A DNA stretch of 64,000 bases from Chlorobiaceae bacterium (GCA_013334965.1 JAAXWO010000004.1:1-64000), one strand, 5' to 3'; counted from the stretch's first letter, positions 42,896-52,704 are shown. Numbers and translations are program-made. The notes: generated by a model from the sequence alone, not told the origin.

Positions 42896-44347
42896 ATGCG
42901 CTTTATTAAATTTTACGTCTGCCTGCTTTCTATTCTTTTCGCTGCACTGGTGATAACCGAGAGTAAGGTTACCGCCAAAACGCCGTCTGAAGTCTTTAAA
43001 CTTGTGTCAAAAAGCGTCGTTGTCATCAAGTCATATGATGACAGGGACAAACTGCTCACATCCGGCAGCGGTATCGTTATAGAGAAGTCAAGCGATGTAG
43101 TAACGAATTACCATGTTATCGAACGAGCAGCAAGAATCGTCGTCCTTTATAACAACAGGGAATATAATGCGACACTCAGGCATGTTGACCAGATCAGGGA
43201 TATCTGCTCACTCTCGGTACCGGGATTGAATGCCGTTCCCGTGTCGCTGGGAACCGCCTCATCGATCGAAATAGGCGCTACGGTTTATGCCATCGGATTT
43301 CCAATGGGCGTAGGCCTGACGTTTTCAGATGGTATAGTTTCCTGTTTACGGGAGACATCGGGAGGAAATTATATACAGTTCACCGCACCGATTTCATCGG
43401 GATCAAGCGGGGGGGGGCTGTTTGATGAACAGGGCAAGTTGATCGGCATACCGACATACTTCGTGTCACAGGGACAACTGTTGAATTTCGCGTTACCCGT
43501 TGAATGGGTGATCGATCTGCCAAACCGTATCAGCGACAAATCCTTCGATCACAAGAAAGAGAATAAGAGTGAAAACGACTATCAGCGCAAAGCTGCTGCC
43601 ATGGAAGAAAAAGAGGATTGGGTGGCGCAGATTGCGCTTTGCGAACGATGGACAAAAGAATTTCCTGCAAGTATGCGCTCCTGGGAGTTACTGGGCGCAG
43701 CATACGCCAACAACGGAGATTTAAACAAGGCTATCGAAGCTTACCGACAAGCGGTCATGATCAATCAGGATTCAATGCAGACATGGTTGGAACTGGGCCT
43801 TCTCTACGGCAAAACCGGACAGGTTGAGAAACAGGTCGACGCATACCGCAAGGCGGTACGCATCAATCATGATTATGCTGGCGCCTGGTATAAGCTGGCC
43901 ATCGTCTATCGGGATACGGATCAGTTCAGCAATGCATTGGAAGCATCGAAGCAAGTCGTAAGAATTAACCCTTCGCATCTCTCGACCTGGATGGTTCTGG
44001 GATATCTGTATGGCAGATTGGGTCAGTATGACCAACAGATCGACGCATATTTGCAGGCGCTCCACCTCAATAGGTATTCAGCTGACGCCTATGTCTGCCT
44101 TGGCATTGCATACAAGAACGCCCATCGGGAAGAAGAAGAGAAAGAAGCGTTCCATCAGGCGCTTCGCTTAAAACCCGATAACCCCATTGCCCTGTTCAAC
44201 CTCGCTCATGATTATATGCAGCACGGGGAGAAGGAAAAAGGAATGGAATATTATTCCCGGTTACAGGCCATTGATCCGGAAATAGCCAAATTATTTTTTA
44301 ACGACCTGAACTATCGAATGGATTGCAGGACAGGCCGAAAAAATTAG
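42896..44347 (+). CDS. Exported trypsin-like serine protease with TPR domain
   Basis: A 483-residue protein with a signal peptide (FYVCLLSILFAALVI, residues 6-20), a trypsin-like domain of the HtrA/S1C type and about six C-terminal TPR units. The catalytic triad is complete: His73 (TNYHVIE), Asp102 (IRDICSL) and Ser171 (SSGSSGGGLF). There is no PDZ domain, unlike HtrA; the TPRs (NGDLNKAIEAYRQAV; YSADAYVCLGIAYKNAH) take its place from about residue 230. A periplasmic, regulated protease is likely. The ATG at 42896 is chosen for the signal peptide, though its ribosome-binding site is poor. The next gene follows after 49 bases. Confidence 0.85.
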   Translation: MRFIKFYVCLLSILFAALVITESKVTAKTPSEVFKLVSKSVVVIKSYDDRDKLLTSGSGIVIEKSSDVVTNYHVIERAARIVVLYNNREYNATLRHVDQIRDICSLSVPGLNAVPVSLGTASSIEIGATVYAIGFPMGVGLTFSDGIVSCLRETSGGNYIQFTAPISSGSSGGGLFDEQGKLIGIPTYFVSQGQLLNFALPVEWVIDLPNRISDKSFDHKKENKSENDYQRKAAAMEEKEDWVAQIALCERWTKEFPASMRSWELLGAAYANNGDLNKAIEAYRQAVMINQDSMQTWLELGLLYGKTGQVEKQVDAYRKAVRINHDYAGAWYKLAIVYRDTDQFSNALEASKQVVRINPSHLSTWMVLGYLYGRLGQYDQQIDAYLQALHLNRYSADAYVCLGIAYKNAHREEEEKEAFHQALRLKPDNPIALFNLAHDYMQHGEKEKGMEYYSRLQAIDPEIAKLFFNDLNYRMDCRTGRKN

Positions 44348-44396
44348 CGGCCCTATCTGACTGCGGCCAGATATAAACAGTTAACAAGTGGAATCA

Positions 44397-45392
44397 ATGC
44401 GTCGTTTTATAAGCAATACTATCTTTTTTGTCTGTACCGTTTTAGGTCTGATCGTAAGCGTTGATGTTTCGGCATCGGCGCTACCGTCCCAATTGAATGT
44501 TGATTATGCCGTATACAGTCCATTGAGCCTTGTCATTAAAAAATTCAACTGGCTTGAGAAGGAGTTCGAAAACGACGATGTTCACATAAACTGGGTTTTC
44601 ACTCCCGGAAGTACTGTCGCGTTGAAAAACCTGAAAAACGACAGCATCAATTTCGCATCAACCGCCAGCCTGTCATCAGTCTGGAGCCGGTCCGGAGACA
44701 ACCGCATAAAGTCTGTTTACGTTGTCGCACGTGCTGAATGGGCATCTCTCCTCGTTCCCCGGGACTCCCCAATAAGTTCAGTTAAAGAGCTGAAAGGCAA
44801 AAGGGTAGGGGCAACTCTGGGTACGGATCATTATTTCTTTCTATTACGTGCCCTGAAAGAGGTCGGTTTGCACAAGAATGATCTGGAAATTGTGCCGTTG
44901 CAGCAGAATGAAGAACGAACAACTCGTGAATTCAACTCTGTTGATGCCTGGTCAGGCCTCGAACCCGAGGTAAGCATGAGCCAGATGAAAAACGGCTCAC
45001 GGGTGATTTACCGGAACATTCTTTTTAATTCTTTCGGCGTTTTGAACGTAACCGAGGCATTTGCAGACAAATATCCTGACGCGGTCAGCCGGGTCATCAA
45101 AGTCTATGAAAGGGCTCGCAGATGGGTTCTCAAGTATCCTGACGACTTTGAGGCCTTATACGCCGAAGAGGCGAAATTGCCGCTGCAGGTGGCGCGAGTG
45201 GCGCTCAACAAGTATGATTTCTTTAACCCTGTCATCGACAGGAATGATATGGCGATGCTGAGAGCTGCGTCTTCCGTTTTGAAGGAGGAAGAGCTGATCA
45301 ATCCGGACACGGATTTGGATAAGGTGATTTCCGATCTTGTTGACAGAAATTTTGTATTGAAGCAGCTCACCTCAGGATCGGTCAAGCCGTAG
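44397..45392 (+). CDS. Orphan ABC transporter substrate-binding protein (SsuA/NrtA-like)
   Basis: A 331-residue periplasmic binding protein of the sulfonate/nitrate/taurine group. It has a signal peptide (NTIFFVCTVLGLIVSVDVSA), VDYAVYSPLSLVIKKFNWLEKEF, a TPGSTVALKNL ligand loop, ISSVKELKGKRVGATLGTDHYFFLLRALKEVG and a C-terminal helical tail. No permease or ATPase gene is adjacent, so it is an orphan; it may supply another transporter or act as a sensor. The GTG at 44388 is an alternative start three codons upstream. It follows the protease gene by 49 bases and may be co-transcribed. Confidence 0.82.
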   Translation: MRRFISNTIFFVCTVLGLIVSVDVSASALPSQLNVDYAVYSPLSLVIKKFNWLEKEFENDDVHINWVFTPGSTVALKNLKNDSINFASTASLSSVWSRSGDNRIKSVYVVARAEWASLLVPRDSPISSVKELKGKRVGATLGTDHYFFLLRALKEVGLHKNDLEIVPLQQNEERTTREFNSVDAWSGLEPEVSMSQMKNGSRVIYRNILFNSFGVLNVTEAFADKYPDAVSRVIKVYERARRWVLKYPDDFEALYAEEAKLPLQVARVALNKYDFFNPVIDRNDMAMLRAASSVLKEEELINPDTDLDKVISDLVDRNFVLKQLTSGSVKP

Positions 45393-45556
45393 TTCAACCC
45401 TGCTTGATTCCGGATATTTACAGTCATGAGTCTGTGACTGCTTCCGGGGCTTCAAAAGATTTCGGATGGTCGGGGGCGAAGCGAAGGATCTGAGGCGCCT
45501 CACCTTGGCGAGCAGCAACCCACAACGGGAGATGGCACCTCATATCAAGGTACCTC

Positions 45557-46489
45557 TTATTTTTGAGCTGAGAATATAAACATCCGCAATCGTTTCAGTG
45601 CCCGCCGTGCATGTTCATTCCCCTGCATTGCAGATTTTCGATACCATTTTGCCGCCATGTACTCATCCGCCGGTACCCCGATGCCAAACTGATAGAAGCA
45701 GCCCAGATTCAACTGGGCAATCGGATCGCCCTGCGCTGAAGCCAAGGTGAACCACTTGAGGGCCTCGGCCGGATTCTCAGCCACTCCCTGGCCATTGAAA
45801 TACATATATCCAAGGTCGCACTGAGCCATGGCATTTCCCTGTAAAGCGGACTTATGGAACCATTTGACAGCCTCCCGGCTGCTATGGGGCACACCTTCGC
45901 CCATTTCATACATCTTGCCCAGTCTGAACTGAGCCATCGCGTCTCCCTGGTCGGCAGCTTTTGTTAACCACCAGGCAGCTTCCCTGAAGCTCCGGGAAAC
46001 CCCCTCTCCGACCATATACAGATAAGCGAGCTCACGTTGGGCATTCGGCTCTCCCTGTTCGGCGGCTTTACGAAACCACACCGCAGCCTCCCTGAAGCTT
46101 TTGGAAACACCACAACCTTTTGCATACATGAACCCGACGACAAACTGCGCTTCAGGGTCTCCCTGTTCAGCGACCTTACGAAACCATGTCCCATCGAAAT
46201 CAGCTCCCCCCAGGACTCCGATATCCAGCAAAGAGTTATCCCCGGATTGGTTTTGTACGAGACCCCTTACAGACTCGGCAGCTTGACGACTCGACCTCAC
46301 CTCCAGCGAACCTGGTGTCGATGTAACATGAACCTTGTAACGCTTTAAACCATCGCCCGACCGGTCATCCTCATCCCCGTGCCTGGCGCTTACACCCAAC
46401 GTATCAAGCCTTGCAGGAGTAGCTGCCCGTACTGACACGAACGGGTAGAAGACGCACAGTGCGGCGCATAAAAGAATTTTTTTCAGCAT
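45557..46489 (-). CDS. Exported Sel1-like repeat protein
   Basis: A 310-residue protein with a signal peptide (KKILLCAALCVFYPFVSVRA), a disordered polar segment to about residue 95, and five Sel1-like repeats (for example AQFVVGFMYAKGCGVSKSFREAAVWFRKAAEQG). It is the second Sel1 protein of the window but is not a close copy of the one at 21150. The start at 46489 is preferred over the upstream ATG at 46513 because the basic-hydrophobic signal begins there. It is convergent with the binding-protein gene. Confidence 0.83.
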   Translation of the reverse strand: MLKKILLCAALCVFYPFVSVRAATPARLDTLGVSARHGDEDDRSGDGLKRYKVHVTSTPGSLEVRSSRQAAESVRGLVQNQSGDNSLLDIGVLGGADFDGTWFRKVAEQGDPEAQFVVGFMYAKGCGVSKSFREAAVWFRKAAEQGEPNAQRELAYLYMVGEGVSRSFREAAWWLTKAADQGDAMAQFRLGKMYEMGEGVPHSSREAVKWFHKSALQGNAMAQCDLGYMYFNGQGVAENPAEALKWFTLASAQGDPIAQLNLGCFYQFGIGVPADEYMAAKWYRKSAMQGNEHARRALKRLRMFIFSAQK

Positions 46490-46825
46490 GGGTCTCATCA
46501 GGGGTTGAGCCACGTTTGAAGAGTATTGTTCCGAAAGCTTGTCCGGCTTCGGAGATCATCGTGAAATAAAGCTCGAAAAGGAGTAAAGGATAATGGCTCC
46601 GCCATCCATACGATGGGCAGAAGACATATCCAGAAATCCGTTCACCAGTTGAAAGAGCGGCGTTGTGATCTGAAAGTGATAAACTCATTGTCGCTCCGGT
46701 TCAGGGGAAACTGATGCAACATATCAGAGGATATCATTATGGACCTGTACAGAGCATGATACCAGGTCAAATATACGACAATTCATACATTTTTATTACA
46801 TCGCCACAATAAAAAGCCGGTCAGG
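46490..46825. other. Intergenic region, nothing recognised
   Basis: These 336 bases lie between the lipocalin gene and the Sel1 gene, both on the minus strand. Minus-strand frames here, for example to 46688, lack conserved character. The region should hold the terminator of the lipocalin unit and the promoter of the Sel1 gene; neither can be assigned from sequence alone. Confidence 0.5.
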
Positions 46826-47350
46826 TTACCTGACCGGAACCTGCCTGGTGCGTATGACCTTGAGGGTATCGAATCCTTTGGAGTGGGCTTCGGCGAGCAG
46901 GCGTTCGAGGAGCCCTCTGTCCATGACCGGAGTCCTCGACAAGATCCAGAGATATGAGAGATTTGATCCAGACACCATGGCCCATGAGTAGTTCTCACGG
47001 TCAAGGTCGAACACGGTGTAGCTTCCGTAGAAAGGGCCGAAGAAAGAGACCTCCAACGCACCGACCGTCGGCTCTCCCGCAAACTTTGCCTTGCCTTCAG
47101 CGGTTTTCCACTCCTTCTTCACTGGATCATACCCCTTGTTGAACACTCGCACCTTGCCGTCTTGCCTGAGGGAGTAATCGGCCGAAACCTGTTCGGTGCC
47201 TCGCTCGAACCGATTGTCCGTCCTGACGATCTCATACCAGGTGCCGAGATACCTGTTGAGCTCAAACCGGTCTACAGCGACAATGCCTTCCGGAACGCCG
47301 GTGCAACCGACAAGCACCAGAAAAAGCAAAGAGAGCATTAAACGTTTCAT
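46826..47350 (-). CDS. blc: Outer-membrane lipocalin lipoprotein
   Basis: A 174-residue lipoprotein of the bacterial lipocalin (Blc) family. The signal peptide ends in the lipobox LVGC, so Cys16 is acylated. The first lipocalin signature LNRYLGTWYEIVRTDNRFERG is cut by the usual conserved Gly-x-Trp, and a later SWAMVSGSNLSYLWILSRTP matches the second. Blc proteins bind lysophospholipids or fatty acids and help membrane repair under envelope stress. It is followed on the same strand by no close gene; the CDF transporter gene lies 56 bases upstream and may share its transcript. Confidence 0.92.
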   Translation of the reverse strand: MKRLMLSLLFLVLVGCTGVPEGIVAVDRFELNRYLGTWYEIVRTDNRFERGTEQVSADYSLRQDGKVRVFNKGYDPVKKEWKTAEGKAKFAGEPTVGALEVSFFGPFYGSYTVFDLDRENYSWAMVSGSNLSYLWILSRTPVMDRGLLERLLAEAHSKGFDTLKVIRTRQVPVR

Positions 47351-47406
47351 TATGGGCTCCTCCGTTCTTTATTGGCCCCCAATGGGGAGATTGCTGAAAA
47401 TCACCG

Positions 47407-48330
47407 TCAGCGGTAATGCGGTTCGTTGCGGCACGCCTCACCGGGGAACTCTATTTCAACCGTCGAATGGAATAATCCGTGCCGCTTTACGATGCTGCGG
47501 ATCGCGTCCTTGATATAGCTGTACCCTGAAGAATCGAAACAGCTATCGACGACGAGGTGAGCCGTAAATACGTTATGCTCGCCGTCGAGGGTCCAGACGT
47601 GTGCCTGATGCACCGCCTGCACATGATCAAGTTGTTCTATCTCATTGACGACCGTATCGAGACTGACGTTGTCAGGCACGGCCTGGAGAAAGATAGGCAA
47701 CATCGACTTCAGGTTTTTCACGACATTCGAGAGAATATAGAGCGTGATCAGCACGGCGAGGATCGGGTCGAGCACCGGTATGTCGACGAAAAGCAGGACG
47801 ACGGAAACGATGAGCACGGCCATCCAGCCAAGCACATCCTCAAGCAGATGCAGGGCCACGACCTTCGTGTTCATACCTTTCTCACGGGAAAGCCGAAGCA
47901 TGGCCATGCCATTGATGGCCACCCCGCCCAGTGCGAGCAGCACCATGCCCCTGGCGTCAGGATGGCTTGGCGCAAGAATCCTTGGAATGGCCTGTGAGAG
48001 AATGAATATCGAACTGATCAGGAGCAGAACCGTGCTGACAAGCGCACCGAAGGTCGAAAACCGCCGGTAGCCGTAGGAGTAGCGGGCATTGCCCTTTTCA
48101 CCCGACAAGCGCTCGAAGTACCATGCCTGCCCAAGCGCGAAACAGTCACCGAGATCATGCGCCGCATCGGCAAGGATGGCCGTGCTGTTGGTCAGGAACC
48201 CGCCGACGATTTCCACGATGGTGAACCCGAGGTTCAGGAAAAACGCCGTCCGGATGCTTCCCGCCGCATGGTGGTGGATATGATCATGACCGTGTTGCCG
48301 GTGATGATCGTTATGGTGATGATCGCGCAT
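47407..48330 (-). CDS. Cation diffusion facilitator, probable zinc efflux
   Basis: A 307-residue CDF-family exporter. It begins with a His-rich segment (DHHHNDHHRQHGHDHIHHH) followed by six membrane helices and a C-terminal cytosolic domain. The metal-site motif in helix 2 is DAAHDLGD and in helix 5 HLLEDVLG, matching the HxxxD pairs of zinc-type transporters. Such proteins expel Zn, Co or Cd by proton exchange. It lies 89 bases downstream of purU and upstream of the lipocalin gene, all on the minus strand. Confidence 0.92.
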   Translation of the reverse strand: MRDHHHNDHHRQHGHDHIHHHAAGSIRTAFFLNLGFTIVEIVGGFLTNSTAILADAAHDLGDCFALGQAWYFERLSGEKGNARYSYGYRRFSTFGALVSTVLLLISSIFILSQAIPRILAPSHPDARGMVLLALGGVAINGMAMLRLSREKGMNTKVVALHLLEDVLGWMAVLIVSVVLLFVDIPVLDPILAVLITLYILSNVVKNLKSMLPIFLQAVPDNVSLDTVVNEIEQLDHVQAVHQAHVWTLDGEHNVFTAHLVVDSCFDSSGYSYIKDAIRSIVKRHGLFHSTVEIEFPGEACRNEPHYR

Positions 48331-48419
48331 GTACTGCCGGACCGATATGTATTTGTTCAGGATCTCTCATGATGACAAAAAACGGAAACGATATGGAAAA
48401 TTCATTCCGGGAGTGCGGA

Positions 48420-49295
48420 TCAGTCGAATATGACGGTTTTTCGTCCGTTGACCAGAATGCGATGCTCGCTGTGCAGACGCAGGGCCCTTGCCAGCACAAG
48501 CCTCTCCAGGTCCCGCCCTTTGCGCACAAGGTCGTCAAGCGTGTCCTTGTGGGATATGCGGATGATGTCCTGCTCGATGATCTGGCCCTCGTCAAGTTCA
48601 TCGGTGACGTAGTGGCTTGTTGCCCCGATGATCTTCACTCCCCTATGGTAAGCCTGACGGTATGGGTTCCCCCCGATAAACGCCGGAAGAAACGAATGGT
48701 GGATATTGATGATCCTGCCGGGATAGCGTTCGGTGAACTGTGGAGACAGAACCTGCATGTAACGGGCCAGCACGATCGTATCGATGTCGTTGGCTTCGCA
48801 GAGTTCAATCTGCCGGCGCTCCGCTTCCGGCTTGCCCTCTGGCGTAACCGGAATGACCTGGAATGGTATGCCGTTATGTTCAGCCATTGGCCTGAGGTCC
48901 GGATGGTTCGAAACGATAAGGGGAATCTCGATCCCGAACTCTCCGAGACTGTGCCGCCACAGAATCTCCCTGAGACAGTGATCATATTTCGAAACGAAAA
49001 CAGCCGTCCTGAGCTTTCTGCCTGAAAGACGGATTTTCCATGTCGCACCGAACTCACGCGCAAGAGGGGCGAATGCCTCCTCAAGGTCGGAGGCGGGTAT
49101 GGAAAACCGGTCGAGGCTCCATGAGACGCGAAGAAAAAAATGGCGCTCTTCGACATCGACATGTTCGTCGAGGTCAAGGATGTTTCCGCCTCTTTCATAA
49201 ATGAAATGGGCAATCCGCGCGACAAGTCCTACACGGTCAGGGCACGAAAGCAGAAGGATGGCAGTGGAGCCGGACCCTACAGGGCTGGATAACAT
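48420..49295 (-). CDS. purU: Formyltetrahydrofolate deformylase
   Basis: PurU hydrolyses 10-formyl-tetrahydrofolate to formate and tetrahydrofolate, balancing one-carbon pools and supplying formate. The 291-residue protein has an N-terminal ACT domain (LLLSCPDRVGLVARIAHFIYERG) and a formyltransferase-like domain with SNHPDLRPMAE, LARYMQVLSPQF, and INIHHSFLPAFIGGNPY (catalytic His region), then GATSHYVTDELDEGQIIEQ. Length and order are standard. Confidence 0.95.
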   Translation of the reverse strand: MLSSPVGSGSTAILLLSCPDRVGLVARIAHFIYERGGNILDLDEHVDVEERHFFLRVSWSLDRFSIPASDLEEAFAPLAREFGATWKIRLSGRKLRTAVFVSKYDHCLREILWRHSLGEFGIEIPLIVSNHPDLRPMAEHNGIPFQVIPVTPEGKPEAERRQIELCEANDIDTIVLARYMQVLSPQFTERYPGRIINIHHSFLPAFIGGNPYRQAYHRGVKIIGATSHYVTDELDEGQIIEQDIIRISHKDTLDDLVRKGRDLERLVLARALRLHSEHRILVNGRKTVIFD

Positions 49296-49581
49296 AAAGT
49301 GAGACGATGATTATGATTGAACTTCCGAAAATAGTCAATCCTGCCCAAACGAACTATTCCTGTTCATAATCTCATCCGCCGAATAACCTTGGAAAGAAGG
49401 GCAAGCAGCCAGGAAGCTGTTCGAGGTTCCGGCAGGAAAATCCACATCGTCATCACCCGGAAGCAACATTTCAACAATGGAGGCGTGGCTGTTCAGAATG
49501 AACTTTATCTGCCACAACACCCTGAAAAGCGACGACAGGATGTTTTGGCAATACGATTGCGACCGGACAGGGCCGGATTGT

Positions 49582-51765
49582 TCAGACGATATGAACCTCC
49601 ATATCCGTTGCGTACTCCGGAGAGACCACGCCGATCAGAACGACTGGCTCGGAATCATCTCCATAACCGACAAACGCTTCCCCTGAAGCAGACGAAGTCG
49701 AACCGTTTCCCGAATGGTAGAGGGAGTCCGTAGAGAGGCTCTGGCTGGTTGAAACACTACCCGTTACGCCAAGAATCCCGGCACTCCCCAAAGGTTGAGC
49801 TGTTGTGGTCAGGAAATTTTCCAGCTGTTCAAGAGACCATGCGGACGCATAATCGTCATGTGCCGACAAGAGCAGCGCTGCTGCTCCGGAAACGTACGGC
49901 GTAGCCATCGAGGTCCCGCTCAGCACTTTATAGATTCCGCCCTTGTAGGTGCTATAAACATTCACTCCGGGAGCCACGACATAATCGTAAGGGCCATTCG
50001 CTCCTGCGTCGTTACTGAATGAAGCCACGACATTGCTGCTGTTGACTGCTCCGACAGCAACTCCTCCAACGGTTTCAGCCAGGACGGCCGGATAGGTCGG
50101 AGATGTCCGGTTGTCGTTGCCTGATGCCATGCAAACGATAACCCCGTGATTGATGGCGTAGGTAATTGCGCTGGAAAGATCAGGTGATGATGCACCGAAA
50201 GCACCCAAAGACATGCTTATGATATTTGCACCATTGTTCACGGCATACATTACCCCGGCCGCAACCCCGGAAAAAGATCCGCTCCCGGAAGAGTTCAGCA
50301 CCTTGACCGGCATAATCGTCGCATCATAGGCAACACCCGTCACCCCAGAACCGTTGTTCAATCCGGCAATTATTCCTGAAACGTGGGTACCGTGGCCGTT
50401 GTCGTCAAGCGCATAGCCGTCCTTGTTGACAAAATCATAACCGTAAATGTCATCGATATATCCGTTTCCATCGTCATCCAAACCGTTTCCAGCAATTTCG
50501 AGCTTGTTTATCCAGATATTGCTGCCAAGGTCACTGTGCGTATAATCGACGCCGGTGTCGACGACCGCCACGATGACGCCTTTTCCGGTATACCCTGCCT
50601 GCCATGCGTCAGGGGCCTGAATGTTGTTGAGTCCCCAATCATTGGAACCGGCAAGGGGTGATGCGTCGGCGATAACCTTGTTGGTAGCCTTTTCCAGCAT
50701 CGCGTCCACATTGAGAAGTCCATACCCTGTTACCGTATTCCAGATCGCCCCGGAAGTAATTGTCCTGAAGTCATAGGTTGCTGTGCCAGCATATTTGTTG
50801 CCGGAAAGATCCGTAACGGTTCCCTGATCAAGGGTCACAAAGTACTGGGTGGCGTTGTCAAGGTCATGGAGAGGATCGATCTTAAGGGTAGAGCCTGAGA
50901 AAAGCAGCCTGTCGCTGGTTGAGACATCAAAGCTTTCGAAAATCGCTCCATCCGCCGATCCGGTATGGATTTCGACCAGACCTGCGCCAGCTTTGATCGT
51001 TTCGTTGAACGTCAACGTAATATTGGCCCCAACCGAAGCGTTGGTGCTGCCGTCAGCAGGGCTGAACCTGGTTACAACCGGCGCGCTCGTATCGACATTA
51101 CTGGTTCTAAAGTCATAGGAAGCCGTCCCCGCATAACTGTTTCCGGCCAGATCGACAACAGCCCCCTTGGCCACTGTCACGAAATACCTTGTATAGCCTG
51201 AGAGGTTGTTAACAGGATCGATGGTCAGCTTTGTTCCAAGGAAGGTGACCCTGTCGCTTGATGCGGTATTGAAGCTTTCTACGACGACTCCCGAAGAAGA
51301 GCCGATACGGATCTGGATCAGCCCTGAACCGGCCTTGACTGATTCGTTGAACGTCATGGTAATATTGGTACCAACCGCGACATTGCTCATTCCGTCGGCA
51401 GGACTGAAAGCAGTAAGCCTTGGTGCGACAGAATCTCTTGATATCTTCACAGCCGCCTCAAATATATCGCCGTCACTGCTCCATTGAGCCGGAGAAAAAC
51501 CACCGTCAGCAAACCCGGAACAGATGCCGAACATATCATTCCGAACATTGATGGTTTCGCCATGTCCCCTGTCAGGCAGAGAACCGTGCAAAGCGTTTTC
51601 CGAATAATCGGTTTGACTCAAAAAGGCAATTCCATCAAATTCGGACAACAAGTCTGCTTTGCCCTCTTCATTGATGGTGCGGCCCCCTCTTGCTGCAACA
51701 ATACCCGTTTCAGTCTGATTAACGAGCAATGAACCTTTATACAGAACATTTCTGGACATAAGCAT
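49582..51765 (-). CDS. Subtilisin-like serine protease with N-terminal Ig-like domains
   Basis: A 727-residue protein without an obvious Sec signal. After about 110 residues of unassigned sequence come two similar Ig-like (Big_5/SwmB type) domains near 112-220 and 225-335, each with PADG...VGxNIT(M/L)TFNE. The peptidase S8 domain spans about 380-660 with Asp403 (VVDTG), His458 (GHGTHVSG), Asn550 (ASGN) and Ser619 (GTSMATP), so it should be active. The segment GLDDDGNGYIDD is a likely calcium loop. In most bacterial subtilases Ig-like domains follow the catalytic domain; here they come first. Non-classical or type I export is likely. The 286 bases between its stop and purU hold no confident gene. 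Confidence 0.87.
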   Translation of the reverse strand: MLMSRNVLYKGSLLVNQTETGIVAARGGRTINEEGKADLLSEFDGIAFLSQTDYSENALHGSLPDRGHGETINVRNDMFGICSGFADGGFSPAQWSSDGDIFEAAVKISRDSVAPRLTAFSPADGMSNVAVGTNITMTFNESVKAGSGLIQIRIGSSSGVVVESFNTASSDRVTFLGTKLTIDPVNNLSGYTRYFVTVAKGAVVDLAGNSYAGTASYDFRTSNVDTSAPVVTRFSPADGSTNASVGANITLTFNETIKAGAGLVEIHTGSADGAIFESFDVSTSDRLLFSGSTLKIDPLHDLDNATQYFVTLDQGTVTDLSGNKYAGTATYDFRTITSGAIWNTVTGYGLLNVDAMLEKATNKVIADASPLAGSNDWGLNNIQAPDAWQAGYTGKGVIVAVVDTGVDYTHSDLGSNIWINKLEIAGNGLDDDGNGYIDDIYGYDFVNKDGYALDDNGHGTHVSGIIAGLNNGSGVTGVAYDATIMPVKVLNSSGSGSFSGVAAGVMYAVNNGANIISMSLGAFGASSPDLSSAITYAINHGVIVCMASGNDNRTSPTYPAVLAETVGGVAVGAVNSSNVVASFSNDAGANGPYDYVVAPGVNVYSTYKGGIYKVLSGTSMATPYVSGAAALLLSAHDDYASAWSLEQLENFLTTTAQPLGSAGILGVTGSVSTSQSLSTDSLYHSGNGSTSSASGEAFVGYGDDSEPVVLIGVVSPEYATDMEVHIV

Positions 51766-52074
51766 CAGTACATTTATTCCTTGTCTTTACCCCAACAAAA
51801 CACACCATATTCTCTTTAATATATAGAGCCATCAAATAATTTCACTACGTAAGACTCACTCCTTAGAGTTAAATATTTCTGCACACCACCATTACCCTCA
51901 TGGCAAATATGCCTATAAATAATTATTTAATTTGAAGTTATATTCTACCTGACAACTCTTTTTCAAAAAATGGTTATTTTAGGCGCATGACGCTCCGGCA
52001 GCTCTGGCCGGAGGAAACGAAACGGCCCGACACCTTGCTGATTTAAGCCAAAGAGGAAAATCTCTGGTAAATAA
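51766..52074. other. AT-rich divergent promoter region
   Basis: These 309 bases separate the divergent subtilase and PAP2 genes. The left two thirds are strongly AT-rich. A small hairpin CTCCGGC/GCCGGAG with loop AGCTCTG lies at 51993-52013 upstream of the PAP2 gene. No gene is supported; promoters for both directions are expected. Confidence 0.5.
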
Positions 52075-52704
52075 ATGAATGAACGACGAACTGAACCAGT
52101 CATACTTCTGACTTCCGCCGTGTTCTGCATCGCCTCTTTTTATTTTTTTGATCGGGCTGTAGCGCTCTTTTTCCAGCAATTCAACGACATTCTCTGGACA
52201 GGAGCATGGAAAGCGATCACCAAGGCCGGAGAGTCGCAATGGTACCTCGTGGGAGGAATCGCCATCTATGCCTGGTTCAGGAAAAAGAACCATCGTAAGG
52301 CCCAGTCCGGTCTCTTCCTGTTGAGCACAGTTGCCGTTTCGGGACTGGCCGCAGACCTCCTGAAATTCATCTTCGGAAGGGCCAGGCCGAAGTTGCTGCT
52401 GGAGCAGGGAATCTACGGTTTCGGATTTTTCCATATCGACCATGCATGGATTTCGTTTCCCTCCGGCCATTCCGCTACCGCCTTGAGCGCGGCCCTCACC
52501 CTCTCCCTGCTCATGCCCCGATTCAAGTCGGCATTCATTGCAGGAGGCATCATTATCGCCGCAAGCCGGGTAGTGCTCGACCAGCATTACCTCAGCGACA
52601 TAGTAGCAGGTTCGACGCTCGGCATAGTGACGGTCACCATGCTTTACCAACGATATTTCAAGACTGCACTCGATGAAACCCGAATCTTACAAGCTGAACC
52701 GTAA
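52075..52704 (+). CDS. PAP2-superfamily membrane phosphatase
   Basis: A 209-residue integral membrane phosphatase with about six helices. The three PAP2 motifs are present: KFIFGRARPK, SFPSGHSAT and SRVVLDQHYLSD, giving the catalytic His residues. Family members dephosphorylate undecaprenyl pyrophosphate or remove lipid A phosphates. Its 3' end overlaps the GT39-type gene by 32 bases, and it begins a four-gene run of lipid-linked sugar genes. Recycling of the lipid carrier or lipid A dephosphorylation are both plausible. Confidence 0.92.
   Translation: MNERRTEPVILLTSAVFCIASFYFFDRAVALFFQQFNDILWTGAWKAITKAGESQWYLVGGIAIYAWFRKKNHRKAQSGLFLLSTVAVSGLAADLLKFIFGRARPKLLLEQGIYGFGFFHIDHAWISFPSGHSATALSAALTLSLLMPRFKSAFIAGGIIIAASRVVLDQHYLSDIVAGSTLGIVTVTMLYQRYFKTALDETRILQAEP

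Noticed and set aside
46404-46688. 94-codon minus-strand frame over the Sel1 start
   Set aside because: It overlaps the signal peptide region of a well-supported gene in another frame.
49335-49520. 61-codon minus-strand frame between purU and the subtilase
   Set aside because: It starts at a GTG without ribosome-binding site; it is open as a +1 frame into the subtilase end, but no family or conserved motif is evident.
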